Shown: positions 9,191 through 18,583, counted from the stretch's first letter. The stretch is DNA of 64,000 bases from Verticiella sediminum (GCF_007558815.1 NZ_VLTJ01000042.1:186001-250000), one strand, 5' to 3'. Made by a program: numbers and translations. Notes: generated by a model not told the origin, from the letters alone.

Positions 9191-10140
9191 TCTTGGCGCT
9201 CACCGCCTGCGCCACGCTGCCCCTGCCCGTCCGGGCCCAGACCTATCCCGGCCGCGCCGTCCATATCGTCAATCCCTTCGCTGCGGGCGGGGCGCTCGAT
9301 CAACTTGCACGACTGCTGGCGCAACATCTCAATGTGGCGCTGGATCAGCCCGTCGTGGTGGAGAACCGCACGGGCGCAAGCGGCAACATCGGTACAGCCT
9401 ATGTGGCGAAAAGCGCGGCCGATGGCTACACGCTGGTGATGGGCTCGAGTGCGACACATGGCATCAATCCCAGCCTGTTCGGTGCCCGGCTGCCGTTCGA
9501 CCCGGTCAGGGATTTCGCGCCGGTGGCCGTGGCCGTGGTGCAGAAGAATGTCCTCGTCGTGCACGAGGGTTTGCCTGCGCACACCGTCCAGGAATTGATC
9601 GAGCAGGCGCGCGCTCAACCCGGCAAACTCTCGTTCGGCTCGGCCGGGGCGGGCACCTCGCAGCATCTGTCGGGCGAACTGTTCAAGGCCCAAGCCAAGG
9701 TCAACCTTCTGCATGTGCCGTACAAGGGCAGCGCACAGGCCATGCAGGATCTTCTCGGGGGACAGGTGAGCATGCTCTTCGTGGACATACCCACCGCACT
9801 GCCGCACATCCGAGCTGGCCGCCTGCGCGCGCTCGGCCTGACTGCCGCACAAGCATCGCCCGCCCTGCCCGAGGTACGGCCCTTGGCGCAGTTGGGACTG
9901 CCGGATTTCGATCTCAAGGCGTGGTACGGGGTACTTGCGCCGGCAGGCACGCCAGCGCCGGTGCTCGCCCGGCTGAACACGGTCATCGTCGACAGCCTGC
10001 GCGACCCCAAGGTCCGCGAACACCTCCTTGGCATCGGCATGGAACCGATGACGCTCGATCTGGATCAGTCGGCACAGTACATCGCGACCGAACTGCAACG
10101 CTGGGCCGATGTCGTTCGCCTTTCCGGCGCTGCACTTTGA
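9172..10140 (+). CDS. Bug-family periplasmic substrate-binding receptor
   Basis: A 322-residue tripartite tricarboxylate transporter (TctC/Bug) receptor. A signal peptide (MQRRQLILALTACATLPLPVRAQ) precedes TYPGRAVHIVNPFAAGG, the typical Bug start, and PYKGSAQAMQDLLGGQ lies near residue 184. AAGGAG 6 nt before the ATG supports the start. No TctA/TctB membrane genes lie nearby; Bug receptors are often orphans in Bordetella relatives. As the last gene of the operon it may bind the acid handled by UbiD. Confidence 0.9.
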   Translation: MQRRQLILALTACATLPLPVRAQTYPGRAVHIVNPFAAGGALDQLARLLAQHLNVALDQPVVVENRTGASGNIGTAYVAKSAADGYTLVMGSSATHGINPSLFGARLPFDPVRDFAPVAVAVVQKNVLVVHEGLPAHTVQELIEQARAQPGKLSFGSAGAGTSQHLSGELFKAQAKVNLLHVPYKGSAQAMQDLLGGQVSMLFVDIPTALPHIRAGRLRALGLTAAQASPALPEVRPLAQLGLPDFDLKAWYGVLAPAGTPAPVLARLNTVIVDSLRDPKVREHLLGIGMEPMTLDLDQSAQYIATELQRWADVVRLSGAAL

Positions 10141-10143
10141 GCC

Positions 10144-10263
10144 ATGATCGGCGGCGCCCCTGGTCCGAACCGCTCGAGCACCGTAGCGGGCCTGATCGGC
10201 CCCGCACCCGCCGTCATGCGGCTGGGATGCGGGGATCCTGAGCGGGTCGGAATGGAGGAATAG
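10144..10263 (+). pseudogene. Orphan 3'-terminal fragment of a yciO-like gene
   Basis: Forty codons including the stop align without gaps to the last 40 codons of yciO (2171-2290); I count 23 of 39 identical residues, including PNRS, LxGPAP and GDP. A 13-bp stretch (CCGAACCGCTCGA) is identical in DNA. It starts 3 bp after the Bug gene stop and has no N-terminal domain, so it cannot be functional. The divergence argues against a recent duplication; it could be the tail of a foreign yciO allele carried in with the cassette. Confidence 0.8.
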
Positions 10264-10275
10264 CTTTTCAGGCGC

Positions 10276-11337
10276 TCACTTCGCCGTGCCGGCCAGGCCC
10301 AGCGAGCGCACCATATCGCCCCAGAGCTCGCGCTCCCGGCCCTGCAGCGCGGCGTAGTTCTGGACCCCGGTATCGATCGGGACCGCACCGAACTGTTCGA
10401 GCTGCGTGCGCACGCCCGGATCGTCCAGGGCACGAGCGGCAGCCTCGTTCAGCCGCTGGATCGCCTCGGCAGGCGTCCCCTTGGGCACGACCAGGCTCAT
10501 CCACACGCTGGTATCCAGACGTTCCAGCCCGAGCTCGCCGAACGTCGGCACGTCCGGCGCGTAAGGCGAGCGCTGCTTGCCGGTGACCGCGAGCAGGCGC
10601 AGCCGGCCGCCATCGGCATAGGGCAGCGTGCCCGCCAGGTTGTTGCACATCATGGGCACCTGGCCGCCCAGCACATCGTTGACCGCGGGGGCGTTGCCCT
10701 TGTACGGCACGTGCAGGATGTCGACGTCCGCCTCCACCTTGAGACGCTCGCACACCAGGTTGGCGGGCGTGCCCGGCCCGGCGGAGGCGTAGGCCAGCTT
10801 GCCGGGCGCCTGCCTGGCGGCATCGATGACGGACTGCAGGCTCTGGTAAGGCGACGTGCCGCTGACGGCCAGCACGTTGGGGATCTCGACCAGCATGGCG
10901 ACCGGATCGAAGGCCACCGCCGGATCGAACGGGAGCGTGGGGTGCAGGTCCTTCATGAGGGCCTGCGTGCCGCCGCTGACCAGCACCGTGTAGCCGTCGG
11001 GCGCCGCCGAAGCCGCCGCCGACGAGCCCACGACGCCGCCCGCGCCGGGCCGGTTCTCGACGACGATCTGCTGGCCCAGGGTTCGGCTCATCGCGTTGGC
11101 GAGCGCCCGCGCGATGAGGTCCGTGCTGCCGCCCGCCGGATAGGAAACGATCAGGCGCACGGGGCGCTCCGGGTAGGCCGCCGCGCAGAGCATGGGCGCT
11201 GCCAGGCCGGCGGCAAGAAGCGCGCGGGCGAATGCGCGCCGCGCCATCGTGAAGGCCCTCGGCCCGGCGGCCGCGGCTTGCGCGCCACGATTCAGGCAAG
11301 CCTTCGGCTTCGGAAAAAGACTGTCTCGCTTGATCAT
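10276..11337 (-). CDS. Bug-family periplasmic substrate-binding receptor
   Basis: 353 residues from the ATG at 11337, which has GGAGG about 8 nt upstream and follows the acyl-CoA dehydrogenase stop by 13 bp. The signal peptide (MARRAFARALLAAGLAAPMLCAAA) begins only at residue 31, so an ATG at 11247 is an alternative start. The mature protein has AYPERPVRLIVSYPAGGSTD and PYKGNAPAVNDVLGGQ, both diagnostic of Bug receptors. Co-directional with the acyl-CoA dehydrogenase and probably under the IclR regulator, so it may import that enzyme's acid precursor. Confidence 0.9.
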   Translation of the reverse strand: MIKRDSLFPKPKACLNRGAQAAAAGPRAFTMARRAFARALLAAGLAAPMLCAAAYPERPVRLIVSYPAGGSTDLIARALANAMSRTLGQQIVVENRPGAGGVVGSSAAASAAPDGYTVLVSGGTQALMKDLHPTLPFDPAVAFDPVAMLVEIPNVLAVSGTSPYQSLQSVIDAARQAPGKLAYASAGPGTPANLVCERLKVEADVDILHVPYKGNAPAVNDVLGGQVPMMCNNLAGTLPYADGGRLRLLAVTGKQRSPYAPDVPTFGELGLERLDTSVWMSLVVPKGTPAEAIQRLNEAAARALDDPGVRTQLEQFGAVPIDTGVQNYAALQGRERELWGDMVRSLGLAGTAK

Positions 11338-11350
11338 GTCATGCCCCTCC

Positions 11351-12574
11351 TCAAGGCGAGACCTGGCGCCGCAGGGCGCGTTTGGCGATCGCCACCCGAT
11401 GGACCTCGGAAGCGCCGTCGATGATGCGGAACGCCCGCACGTTCTGGTAGAGCATGCCGAGCTGCGACTCGTACGAAATGCCGAAGGCGCCGCAGACCTG
11501 CAGCGCGCGATCGACCGCCCGATTGACCGCCTCGGACACGAACACTTTCGCCATGGCCGATTCGTGCTTCACCGACATGCCCAGGTCCACCTGGGCCGCC
11601 ACGTGCCAGGTCGTCAGGCGGGCAGCATGCAGGTCGATGTGGTTGTCCGCGATCAGGCTCTGCACCAGCGCGTTCTCGCCCAGGGGTGTACCGAACGAGT
11701 TGCGCTGCGCCACGTAGGACTGGGCAACCTCGGTGGCCCGGCGCGCCAGGCCGATGTAGCGCATGCAGTGCGTGATGCGCGCCGGCTCCAGGCGTAGCTG
11801 GGCATGCGCGAATCCCTGGCCGACTTCGCCGAGCACCGCATCGTCCGGGATGCGGCAGGCGTTCAAGCGGATCTCGCAGTGCGAGGACAGGCTCGCCCCC
11901 ACGCAGGCGATGTCGCGCACCAGCTCGAAGCCGGGATTGTCCGCGTCCACCAGGAACATCGTCGGGCCTTCGTCGGTGCGCGCCATGACGATTGCGAAAT
12001 GCGCGCCGACGGCGCCGCTGATGAACCACTTGTGGCCGTCGATGATCCAGCCGCCGGCGTCGCGGCGCGCCGTGGTGCGCAGCATGGAGGGGTCCGAACC
12101 CGCGCCCGGGCTGGGCTCGGTCATGGCATAGCACGAACGCGCGCGGCCTTCGGCCAGGGGCGTCAGGTAGCGCTCGCGCTGCGCGGGGGTGGCGAGCTTG
12201 TCCAGCATCGCGATGTTCGTTTCGTCCGGCGCGGCGGCATGCACGGCGCCCGGGCCCAGGGGGCTGCGTCCCAGCTCTTCGAGTACGGCCGCGCCATCGC
12301 GCAGGTTGAGCCCCAGGCCGCCCAGGGAGACCGGGATCATGGGACCGTACAGCCCCCATTCGCGCGCGATCGGGCGCAGTTCGGCGAACAGAGCGTCCTG
12401 CGCCGGGATGTCGTGGATCCATGCCGGGTCTTCACGCGGCCGGCATACCTCCTCGATGAAGCGCCGGTAGCGCTCGCGCAGTTCGCGCAGGTTGTCGCTA
12501 TAGCCCAGGGCGGGCGACAGCTCGGGGTGGGTGACGTCAAGCTCGGCAAGCTCGACCGGGCTATGCACTGGCAT
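11351..12574 (-). CDS. Acyl-CoA dehydrogenase family protein
   Basis: A 407-residue flavoenzyme that introduces a 2,3 double bond into an acyl-CoA, passing electrons to ETF. Visible are the N-terminal helical domain, CYAMTEPSPGAGSDPS at the FAD/substrate site, the beta-domain WIIDGHKWFISGA, and the C-terminal QVCGAFGISYES and RIIDGASEVHRV. The ATG at 12574 is chosen for its GAGGAG 7 nt upstream; longer in-frame starts run over the divergent regulator promoter. Substrate specificity cannot be read. Likely operon with the downstream Bug receptor. Confidence 0.92.
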   Translation of the reverse strand: MPVHSPVELAELDVTHPELSPALGYSDNLRELRERYRRFIEEVCRPREDPAWIHDIPAQDALFAELRPIAREWGLYGPMIPVSLGGLGLNLRDGAAVLEELGRSPLGPGAVHAAAPDETNIAMLDKLATPAQRERYLTPLAEGRARSCYAMTEPSPGAGSDPSMLRTTARRDAGGWIIDGHKWFISGAVGAHFAIVMARTDEGPTMFLVDADNPGFELVRDIACVGASLSSHCEIRLNACRIPDDAVLGEVGQGFAHAQLRLEPARITHCMRYIGLARRATEVAQSYVAQRNSFGTPLGENALVQSLIADNHIDLHAARLTTWHVAAQVDLGMSVKHESAMAKVFVSEAVNRAVDRALQVCGAFGISYESQLGMLYQNVRAFRIIDGASEVHRVAIAKRALRRQVSP

Positions 12575-12616
12575 CGCAAGTCTCCTCGTGGCCTCTGGAT
12601 GGGTTCGACGGAGAAA

Positions 12617-12660
12617 TATACGAGTATCCTGTCTGGCAGGTTTAAATCCCGTTATACGAG
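12617..12660. promoter_or_regulatory. Candidate IclR operator region
   Basis: In the divergent gap before the IclR gene, TATACGAG occurs twice (12617-12624 and 12653-12660). A perfect ATAC-GA-GTAT palindrome lies at 12618-12627 and an inverted repeat CCTG/CAGG at 12628-12640. IclR proteins usually bind such short palindromes and autoregulate. Inferred from position and symmetry. Confidence 0.4.
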
Positions 12661-12665
12661 ACAGC

Positions 12666-13463
12666 ATGACGAAAACAAGAACTGCCGCCCTGCCCGATGC
12701 CGACACCAGCGCTTATTTCGTTCGCGCCCTGGCCAAGGGGCTCGACATCCTGCATTGCTTCGGGCCCGGCGAAACCTACCTGGGCAACAAGGACATCAGC
12801 GAGCGGGTCGGCCTGCCCAAGCAGACCGTCTCGCGCCTCACCATGACGCTGGCCGACCTGGGCTACCTGGCCTATTCGGCCAGCCTGGGCAAGTACCGGC
12901 TCGCCGCCGGCCTGCTCGCGCTGGCCTACCCCCTGCTGACGAGCATGCGCCTGCGCCGGGTGGCGCGGCCCTTTCTGCAGGATCTCGCCGACGAGCTGGG
13001 CGCTTCCGTATCCGTCGGCCAGCACTTTCGCGGACAGATGATGTTCGTCGAGAGCCACACGGCGCGCGGCAAGGCGAACCTTGCCGCCGAGATAGGTTCG
13101 GTGATGCCCATGCACACCACGGCCATGGGCAAGGCCTACCTCGCCAGCCTGCCGATCCCCGCCCGGTTCGACCTGGTCGCGAGCCTGGGCCTGGACGCCG
13201 AGGCGGGCAAGCGCCTGAGCGCAGAGTTGCAGGCCTGTGCCGCCGACATCGCCACGCTGGGCTTCTGCACCGCCGAAATGCCCAGGCCGCAGTCACGCAT
13301 CGCGGCCGCCGTCCCACTGTGCCAGCCCATCGACGGGGAGCAGTACGTCATCAACTGCGGCTTTCCGAGCTACGCCACCACCCAGGAACACGTGCGCGCC
13401 GAGGTCGGCCCGCGGCTGGTCGGCCTGGTGCGCGAAGTCGAGGCAGCCGCCGGACTGCGCTGA
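12666..13463 (+). CDS. IclR-family transcriptional regulator
   Basis: 265 residues. The N-terminal winged helix (ALAKGLDILHCF, then ISERVGLPKQTVSRLTMTL) is followed by the IclR effector domain (AMGKAYLASLP near residue 155, and the C-terminal EVGPRLVGLVREVEAAAG). Divergent from the acyl-CoA dehydrogenase/Bug pair, which it probably controls. ATG at 12666 starts just after the putative operator. Confidence 0.9.
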   Translation: MTKTRTAALPDADTSAYFVRALAKGLDILHCFGPGETYLGNKDISERVGLPKQTVSRLTMTLADLGYLAYSASLGKYRLAAGLLALAYPLLTSMRLRRVARPFLQDLADELGASVSVGQHFRGQMMFVESHTARGKANLAAEIGSVMPMHTTAMGKAYLASLPIPARFDLVASLGLDAEAGKRLSAELQACAADIATLGFCTAEMPRPQSRIAAAVPLCQPIDGEQYVINCGFPSYATTQEHVRAEVGPRLVGLVREVEAAAGLR

Positions 13464-13487
13464 GCCCGCCGCCAGTACAATCGGCGC

Positions 13488-14135
13488 ATGGAATCCATCA
13501 TCCAAGCGATCGCGGTCTACGCGATCCCGGTGATCTTCGCGATCACCCTGCACGAGGCCGCGCACGGCTATGTGGCGCGCCTGTTCGGCGACGACACGGC
13601 CACCGTCGCCGGGCGGGTCACGCTCAACCCGGTCAAGCACATCGATCCGGTCGGCACGCTGCTCGTGCCGGTGTTGATCCTGCTCACCAGCAAGCTGCTG
13701 GGCGGCGCGGGACTGCTGTTCGGCTGGGCCAAGCCCGTGCCGGTGGATTTCGGCCGCCTGCGCCGCCCCAAGCGCGACATGCTGTGGGTGGCGGCCGCCG
13801 GCCCCGGCGCCAACCTGTTCATGGCCATTCTCTGGGCGCTGTCGCTGCGCCTGATGGTCGGCACCAACGTGCAGGAATCCTTCTTCATCCAGATGGCCGT
13901 TGCCGGCGTGCAGGTCAACCTCGTCCTGATGGCGCTCAATCTGCTGCCCCTGCTGCCGCTGGACGGCGGGCGCATCGTTTTCAGCCTGCTGCCCAACCGG
14001 GCCGCCTGGCAGTATTCGCGCATGGAGCCATGGGGCATCCCCATCCTGCTCGTGCTGCTCGTCACCGGCGTGCTGGGCACGCTGCTCACCCCGCTGCTGG
14101 CCGTGGGCTCCAGCGTGGTGCGCTGGTTCCTGTAG
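13488..14135 (+). CDS. Site-2 protease family (M50) membrane metalloprotease
   Basis: A 215-residue polytopic inner-membrane protein. The zinc motif HEAAH is in the first hydrophobic segment (FAITLHEAAHGYVAR near residue 18), and the third zinc ligand lies in NLLPLLPLDGGR near 150. This matches the small rhomboid-sized site-2 proteases without PDZ domain (YwhC-like), whose substrates are mostly unknown. It starts 24 bp after the iclR stop; a TACAAT box at about 13475 may serve as its own -10. Confidence 0.85.
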   Translation: MESIIQAIAVYAIPVIFAITLHEAAHGYVARLFGDDTATVAGRVTLNPVKHIDPVGTLLVPVLILLTSKLLGGAGLLFGWAKPVPVDFGRLRRPKRDMLWVAAAGPGANLFMAILWALSLRLMVGTNVQESFFIQMAVAGVQVNLVLMALNLLPLLPLDGGRIVFSLLPNRAAWQYSRMEPWGIPILLVLLVTGVLGTLLTPLLAVGSSVVRWFL

Positions 14136-14152
14136 CGCCGTAGTACGGCGCT
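14134..14152. other. Perfect 9-bp-stem hairpin over the stop codon of the M50 gene
   Basis: AGCGCCGTA-G-TACGGCGCT forms a near-continuous palindrome that includes the last bases of the TAG stop. No T-run follows, so it is not a typical intrinsic terminator; it could stabilise the mRNA end or be a protein-binding site. Confidence 0.4.
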
Positions 14153-14251
14153 GGCACGCCGGCGCCCGCCGACTGTCCCGAGCCGCGCTGCGCCCCCCTG
14201 CGACTTGCTAGACTCTGCTGTCACAATCCTTCACACCGCTCAGGAGACAGC

Positions 14252-14686
14252 ATGCAGAAGTCCGATTTCGCCTTCTTCCACCCCTTGCGCGTGCGCTGGG
14301 CCGAGGTCGACATGCAGAAGGTGGTGTTCAACGGCAACTACATGCTGTATTGCGACGTCGCATTCACCGAATACTGGCGCCACACCGGCTTGAAGAGCAG
14401 CACGGAACAGGCGCAGGACGGCATCGAGCTGTTCCTGCGCAAAGCCGCCATCGACTACGTTGCCTCGGCCGAGTTCGACGATCAGTTGGACATCGGTGTG
14501 CGCTGCTCGCGCCTGGGCCGCAGCAGCATGGGCATGACCATCGGCATGTTCCGCGGCGATGACTTTCTCGTCGGCGCGGAACTCACTTACGTGTACGCCG
14601 ACGTCGAGCTGAAGAAGGGTGTCGCAATCCCGCAGGGCTGGCGCGATCGCCTGCAAAGTCTGGAGCGGATCGCACCTCAGGGGTGA
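14252..14686 (+). CDS. YbgC/FadM-type acyl-CoA thioesterase (hotdog fold)
   Basis: 144 residues. The 4-hydroxybenzoyl-CoA thioesterase-like signature is present at the N-terminus (RVRWAEVDMQKVVFNGNYMLYCDVAFTEY written in two parts: RVRWAEVDMQKVVFN and YCDVAFTEYWR), with the conserved Asp of WAEVD. Such enzymes hydrolyse short or medium acyl-CoAs in the cytosol. GGAGA lies about 8 nt before the ATG. It stands alone between the M50 gene and a nuclease remnant. Confidence 0.88.
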   Translation: MQKSDFAFFHPLRVRWAEVDMQKVVFNGNYMLYCDVAFTEYWRHTGLKSSTEQAQDGIELFLRKAAIDYVASAEFDDQLDIGVRCSRLGRSSMGMTIGMFRGDDFLVGAELTYVYADVELKKGVAIPQGWRDRLQSLERIAPQG

Positions 14687-14749
14687 ACGGCTGGTGCCCG
14701 GCGCCGGCGCGCCTGGCTGGCATGCGGGCGCAAGGCGACAGCGGCATCG

Positions 14750-15117
14750 CTCGAAAGAGGATGCGAACACCGCGTCGAGACTGGCGGCCGAAACGCACGC
14801 CACACGGTCCATGCCTGCAGCTCGGTGTCGCTGGCAGCCGCGAGACGCTCATCCACCCACGCCGGCAACGGCGAGCTCGGGCGCCACGCTCGGCACGATC
14901 ACCCGGTTCACGTAGACGGTGAGCGCGCGCCGCAGGCTGGCGTGCTCCGGCGCGCGCAGTCGCTCGTTCAACCCTGTGATATGCCCAGGCAAGTCCAGCG
15001 GTTCGGTCACGGCTTCCAGGCGCAGCAGCCCGCCCACCAAGATGCGGCGGTAGCCGCCGTCGTAGGGAAGCGATTCGGACAAGGGGAACCCGTGCGGGGA
15101 TGGCTCGGACGAGCATC
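14750..15117 (-). pseudogene. Remnant of an Rpn/YhgA-like PD-(D/E)XK nuclease (putative transposase_31) gene
   Basis: Two minus-strand frames join into one recognisable C-terminal segment. The frame ending near 14849 gives [15 protein letters not shown] and RAPEHASLRRALTVYVNRV, and the adjacent frame from 14868 continues with WVDERLAAASDTELQAW. This pattern resembles the C-terminal helical region of Rpn recombination-promoting nucleases. A frameshift near 14860 and the missing N-terminal nuclease domain make it a pseudogene. Limits are approximate and the family call is from memory of the pattern. Confidence 0.45.
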
Positions 15118-15213
15118 ATGCCGGCGCACTCGGCGAAGCGTCAGTGTGGAATGTGCGTAGACCCCGCGCGGCGCCCTGGCCGGCCAGCATCATCGCTCGT
15201 CCCACCCGCGCTC

Positions 15214-15236
15214 TATAATGACGGGTTTCCCCGTCA
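15214..15236 (+). promoter_or_regulatory. -10 box and leader hairpin upstream of leuS
   Basis: A consensus TATAAT at 15214-15219 is directly followed by a perfect 7-bp stem with a TTTC loop (TGACGGG/CCCGTCA, 15219-15236). No good -35 is visible. The leader to the leuS ATG is about 45-60 nt. Confidence 0.45.
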
Positions 15237-15282
15237 GCGATGCGCCCCCACGTCCGGCGCGCATCTTCACGAGCAGGCCGCC

Positions 15283-17958
15283 ATGCAGGAACGCTACACC
15301 CCCGCCGACGTCGAAGCCGCCGCCCAGCAGCACTGGGAAAGCACCGACGCCTATCGGGTCACCGAACACGCCCACCGTGCCGACGGCTCAGAGAAGCCGA
15401 AGTTCTACGCGTGCTCCATGCTGCCCTACCCCAGCGGCAAGCTGCACATGGGCCACGTGCGCAACTACACCATCAACGACATGATGGCCCGCCAGTTGCG
15501 CATGAAGGGCATGAACGTGCTGATGCCCATGGGCTGGGACGCCTTCGGCATGCCGGCCGAGAACGCCGCGATCAAGTCCAAGGTGCCGCCCGCGCAATGG
15601 ACCTACGCCAACATCGCTTACATGAAGAAGCAGATGAAGGCGATGGGCCTGGCGATCGACTGGTCGCGCGAGATGGCCGCCTGCGATCCCGATTACTACA
15701 AGTGGAACCAGTGGCTGTTCCTGAAGATGCTCGACAAGGGCATCGCCTACCGCAAGACCCAGCTCGTCAACTGGGACCCGGTCGACCAGACCGTGCTCGC
15801 CAACGAGCAGGTCATCGACGGCCGCGGCTGGCGTTCCGGCGCGGTGGTCGAGAAGCGGGAAATCCCGGGCTACTACCTGCGCATCACCGACTATGCCGAG
15901 GAACTGCTGGCCGCCGTCAAGGACGGCCTGCCGGGCTGGCCCGAGCGCGTGCGCCTGATGCAGGAGCACTGGATCGGCAAGAGCGAAGGCGTGCGCTTCG
16001 CCTTTCGCCACGACATCCGCGACGAGAACGGCGAGCCGATCCAGGACGGCCTGCTGCACGTCTTCACCACGCGCGCGGACACCATCATGGGCGTCACCTT
16101 CTGTGCGGTGGCGCCCGAGCACCCGCTCGCGCAGCACGCCGCGCGCGACAACCCGGCGCTCGCCGCCTTCATCGAGCAGTGCAAGCAGGGCGGGGTGTCC
16201 GAGGCCGAGATGGCCGCGCGCGAGAAGGAAGGCCTGCCCACCGGGCTCAACGTCACCCACCCGCTCACCGGCGCGCAGGTGCCGGTCTGGGTCGGCAACT
16301 ACGTGCTGATGAGCTACGGCGACGGCGCGGTGATGGGCGTGCCGGCGCACGACGAGCGCGACTTCGCCTTCGCCCTCAAGTACCGGCTGCCGATCGAACA
16401 GGTCATCCAGATCGACGGCAAGGATTTCGACGCCAGCGCCTGGCAGGAATGGTACGCCGAGAAGCCCGGCGTGAACCTGCCCGGCCGTCTGACCCGATCC
16501 GGCGCCTACGACGACAAGGACTTCCAGGGCGCGGTGGACGCCATCGCCGCCGACCTCGCCGCCCAGGGCCTGGGCGAAAAGCAGACCACCTTCCGCCTGC
16601 GCGACTGGGGCATCTCGCGCCAGCGCTACTGGGGCACGCCCATCCCCATTATCCACTGCCCGGACTGCGGGCCGGTGCCCGTGCCCGAGCAGGACCTGCC
16701 GGTGGTGCTGCCGGAAGACCTGATCCCGGACGGCAGCGGCAACCCGCTCGCGCGCAGCGAGAGCTTCCTGAAGTGCCAATGCCCCAAGTGCGGCAAGGAC
16801 GCCCGCCGCGAGACCGACACCATGGACACCTTCGTGGATTCGTCCTGGTATTTCATGCGCTATACCTCGCCGGGCAGCAACGCCGCCATGGTCGATGCGC
16901 GCAACGACTACTGGATGCCGATGGACCAGTACATCGGCGGCATCGAGCACGCGGTCCTGCACCTCCTGTACGCGCGCTTCTGGACCAAGGTGATGCGCGA
17001 CCTGGGCCTGGTCAAGTTCGACGAGCCCTTCACCCGCCTGCTGTGCCAGGGCATGGTGCTCAACCACATCTATTCGCGCAAGGGCGTGAGCGGTGGCATC
17101 GAATACTTCTGGCCCGAGGAAGTCGAGAACATCCACGACGCCAAGGGCGTCATCGTGGGCGCCAGGCTCAAGTCCGACGGCTCGCCGGTGGACTACGGCG
17201 GCGTGGGCACGATGTCCAAGTCCAAGAACAACGGCGTGGACCCGCAGGCCATCATCGACGCCCAGGGCGCCGACACCGCCCGCCTCTTCGTGATGTTCGC
17301 CGCCCCGCCCGAACAGACGTTGGAGTGGTCCGATACCGCCCTGGAAGGCTCGCACCGCTTCCTGCGGCGCCTGTGGAACTGGGCCTACCAGCAGCGCGAA
17401 CGCATCGCCGGGCCTATCGGTACCCGGGTCGATTGGCAGGCTGCGCCCTCCTCCGTCAAGACGCTGCGCCGCGACATCCACACCATCCTGCGCCAGGCCG
17501 ACTACGACTACCAGCGCATGCAGTACAACACGGTCGTCTCGGCCGGCATGAAGCTGCTGAACACGCTGGAGAACGCCGAGCTCGACGACGCCGACGAGGC
17601 CGTCGCATCGGCGGTGCTGGCCGAGGGCATGACCGTGCTGCTGCGCGTGCTGTACCCGGTCGTGCCGCACATCACCTGGAAGCTCTGGCACGAACTCGGC
17701 TATACGTTCCAGCACGGCGACCTGCTCGATGCGGCCTGGCCCGAGGTCGACGAGGCTGCCCTGGTGCTCGACGAGGTCGAGCTCGTGCTGCAGGTCAACG
17801 GCAAGCTGCGCGGTGCGCTGCAGGTGCCCGCCAGCGCGGACAAGGCCGCCATCGAGGCGGCCGCGGCCGCGCATGAAGCGGTCGGACGCTTTCTGGAAGG
17901 CCGTCCGCCCAAGCGCGTCATCGTCGTGCCGGGCAAGCTCGTCAACGTCGTCGGTTAA
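15283..17958 (+). CDS. leuS: Leucyl-tRNA synthetase
   Basis: An 891-residue class I synthetase of normal bacterial length. HMGH (the HIGH motif) lies at residues 55-58 in [15 protein letters not shown]. The CP1 editing domain is present (around 230-430), and [12 protein letters not shown] (KMSKS) lies at about 643. The C-terminal anticodon-binding and tRNA-docking domain ends in [13 protein letters not shown]. The ATG at 15283 gives the standard [11 protein letters not shown] start. It is followed by lptE and holA in the order usual in proteobacteria. Confidence 0.98.
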   Translation: MQERYTPADVEAAAQQHWESTDAYRVTEHAHRADGSEKPKFYACSMLPYPSGKLHMGHVRNYTINDMMARQLRMKGMNVLMPMGWDAFGMPAENAAIKSKVPPAQWTYANIAYMKKQMKAMGLAIDWSREMAACDPDYYKWNQWLFLKMLDKGIAYRKTQLVNWDPVDQTVLANEQVIDGRGWRSGAVVEKREIPGYYLRITDYAEELLAAVKDGLPGWPERVRLMQEHWIGKSEGVRFAFRHDIRDENGEPIQDGLLHVFTTRADTIMGVTFCAVAPEHPLAQHAARDNPALAAFIEQCKQGGVSEAEMAAREKEGLPTGLNVTHPLTGAQVPVWVGNYVLMSYGDGAVMGVPAHDERDFAFALKYRLPIEQVIQIDGKDFDASAWQEWYAEKPGVNLPGRLTRSGAYDDKDFQGAVDAIAADLAAQGLGEKQTTFRLRDWGISRQRYWGTPIPIIHCPDCGPVPVPEQDLPVVLPEDLIPDGSGNPLARSESFLKCQCPKCGKDARRETDTMDTFVDSSWYFMRYTSPGSNAAMVDARNDYWMPMDQYIGGIEHAVLHLLYARFWTKVMRDLGLVKFDEPFTRLLCQGMVLNHIYSRKGVSGGIEYFWPEEVENIHDAKGVIVGARLKSDGSPVDYGGVGTMSKSKNNGVDPQAIIDAQGADTARLFVMFAAPPEQTLEWSDTALEGSHRFLRRLWNWAYQQRERIAGPIGTRVDWQAAPSSVKTLRRDIHTILRQADYDYQRMQYNTVVSAGMKLLNTLENAELDDADEAVASAVLAEGMTVLLRVLYPVVPHITWKLWHELGYTFQHGDLLDAAWPEVDEAALVLDEVELVLQVNGKLRGALQVPASADKAAIEAAAAAHEAVGRFLEGRPPKRVIVVPGKLVNVVG

Positions 17959-18022
17959 CGTCGCGAAGCGGCGCGCCCGGGCACCGCCCGCCGCGCGCTT
18001 CGCCTGCTGGAGAGGTGTACGC

Positions 18023-18583
18023 ATGTTTGGACGCCGCGGGCTGCGCGCCCTGTGCCTGGTTGCCCTGTACGGGGCGCTGACCGCCTGCGGCTTCGCGCTG
18101 CGTGGCCCGACCGAGCTGCCCTTCGACTCGCTCTACATCAACGTGCCGCCCAATGCCGAGCTGGGCGCCCAGATGCGGCGCCAGTTGCGCGCCAATGCGC
18201 CGGCCACGACCATCGTCGAGAATCCGAACCAGGCCGCCGCGCGCCTGGAAATCCTCAGCGAGACGCGCGACCGCCGCGAGCAGGCGCTCACCGCGCAGGG
18301 GCGCGTGCAGGAATACGACCTCACCCTGCTCATCAGCTTCCAGGTGGTCGACGACCAGGCCGAGATCCTGGTGCCGCCCACCACCCTCACCACCACGCGC
18401 ACGCTGTACTACGACGACAACGTCGCCCAGGCCAAGGAAAGCGAGGCCGAGACGCTGTACCGCTCGATGCGCAACGACCTCATGCAGCGCATTCTGCTGC
18501 GCCTGTCGGCCCAGGACACGCGCGAGGCGGTACGCCGCGCCAGCGGCGAACGCATGGCTGCGCCGGCGCAGCCGGTCCGCTGA
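18023..18583 (+). CDS. lptE: LPS-assembly lipoprotein LptE
   Basis: A 186-residue outer-membrane lipoprotein that plugs LptD and helps insert LPS into the outer leaflet. The signal peptide ends in a lipobox (LTACG, cysteine at about residue 22), followed directly by the LptE hallmark GFALRGPTELPF. Its position between leuS and holA is the conserved location of lptE. ATG with AGAGGTG upstream. Confidence 0.93.
   Translation: MFGRRGLRALCLVALYGALTACGFALRGPTELPFDSLYINVPPNAELGAQMRRQLRANAPATTIVENPNQAAARLEILSETRDRREQALTAQGRVQEYDLTLLISFQVVDDQAEILVPPTTLTTTRTLYYDDNVAQAKESEAETLYRSMRNDLMQRILLRLSAQDTREAVRRASGERMAAPAQPVR

Noticed and set aside
2307-10263. Catabolic cassette considered as a prophage or integrative element
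   Set aside because: No integrase, transposase, tRNA or perfect direct repeats at the ends; only the diverged yciO tail suggests transfer.
15388-18024. Very long minus-strand ORF opposite leuS
   Set aside because: Complement of a GC-rich gene with biased third positions; composition is Gly/His/Val-rich nonsense and leuS is unmistakable on the other strand.
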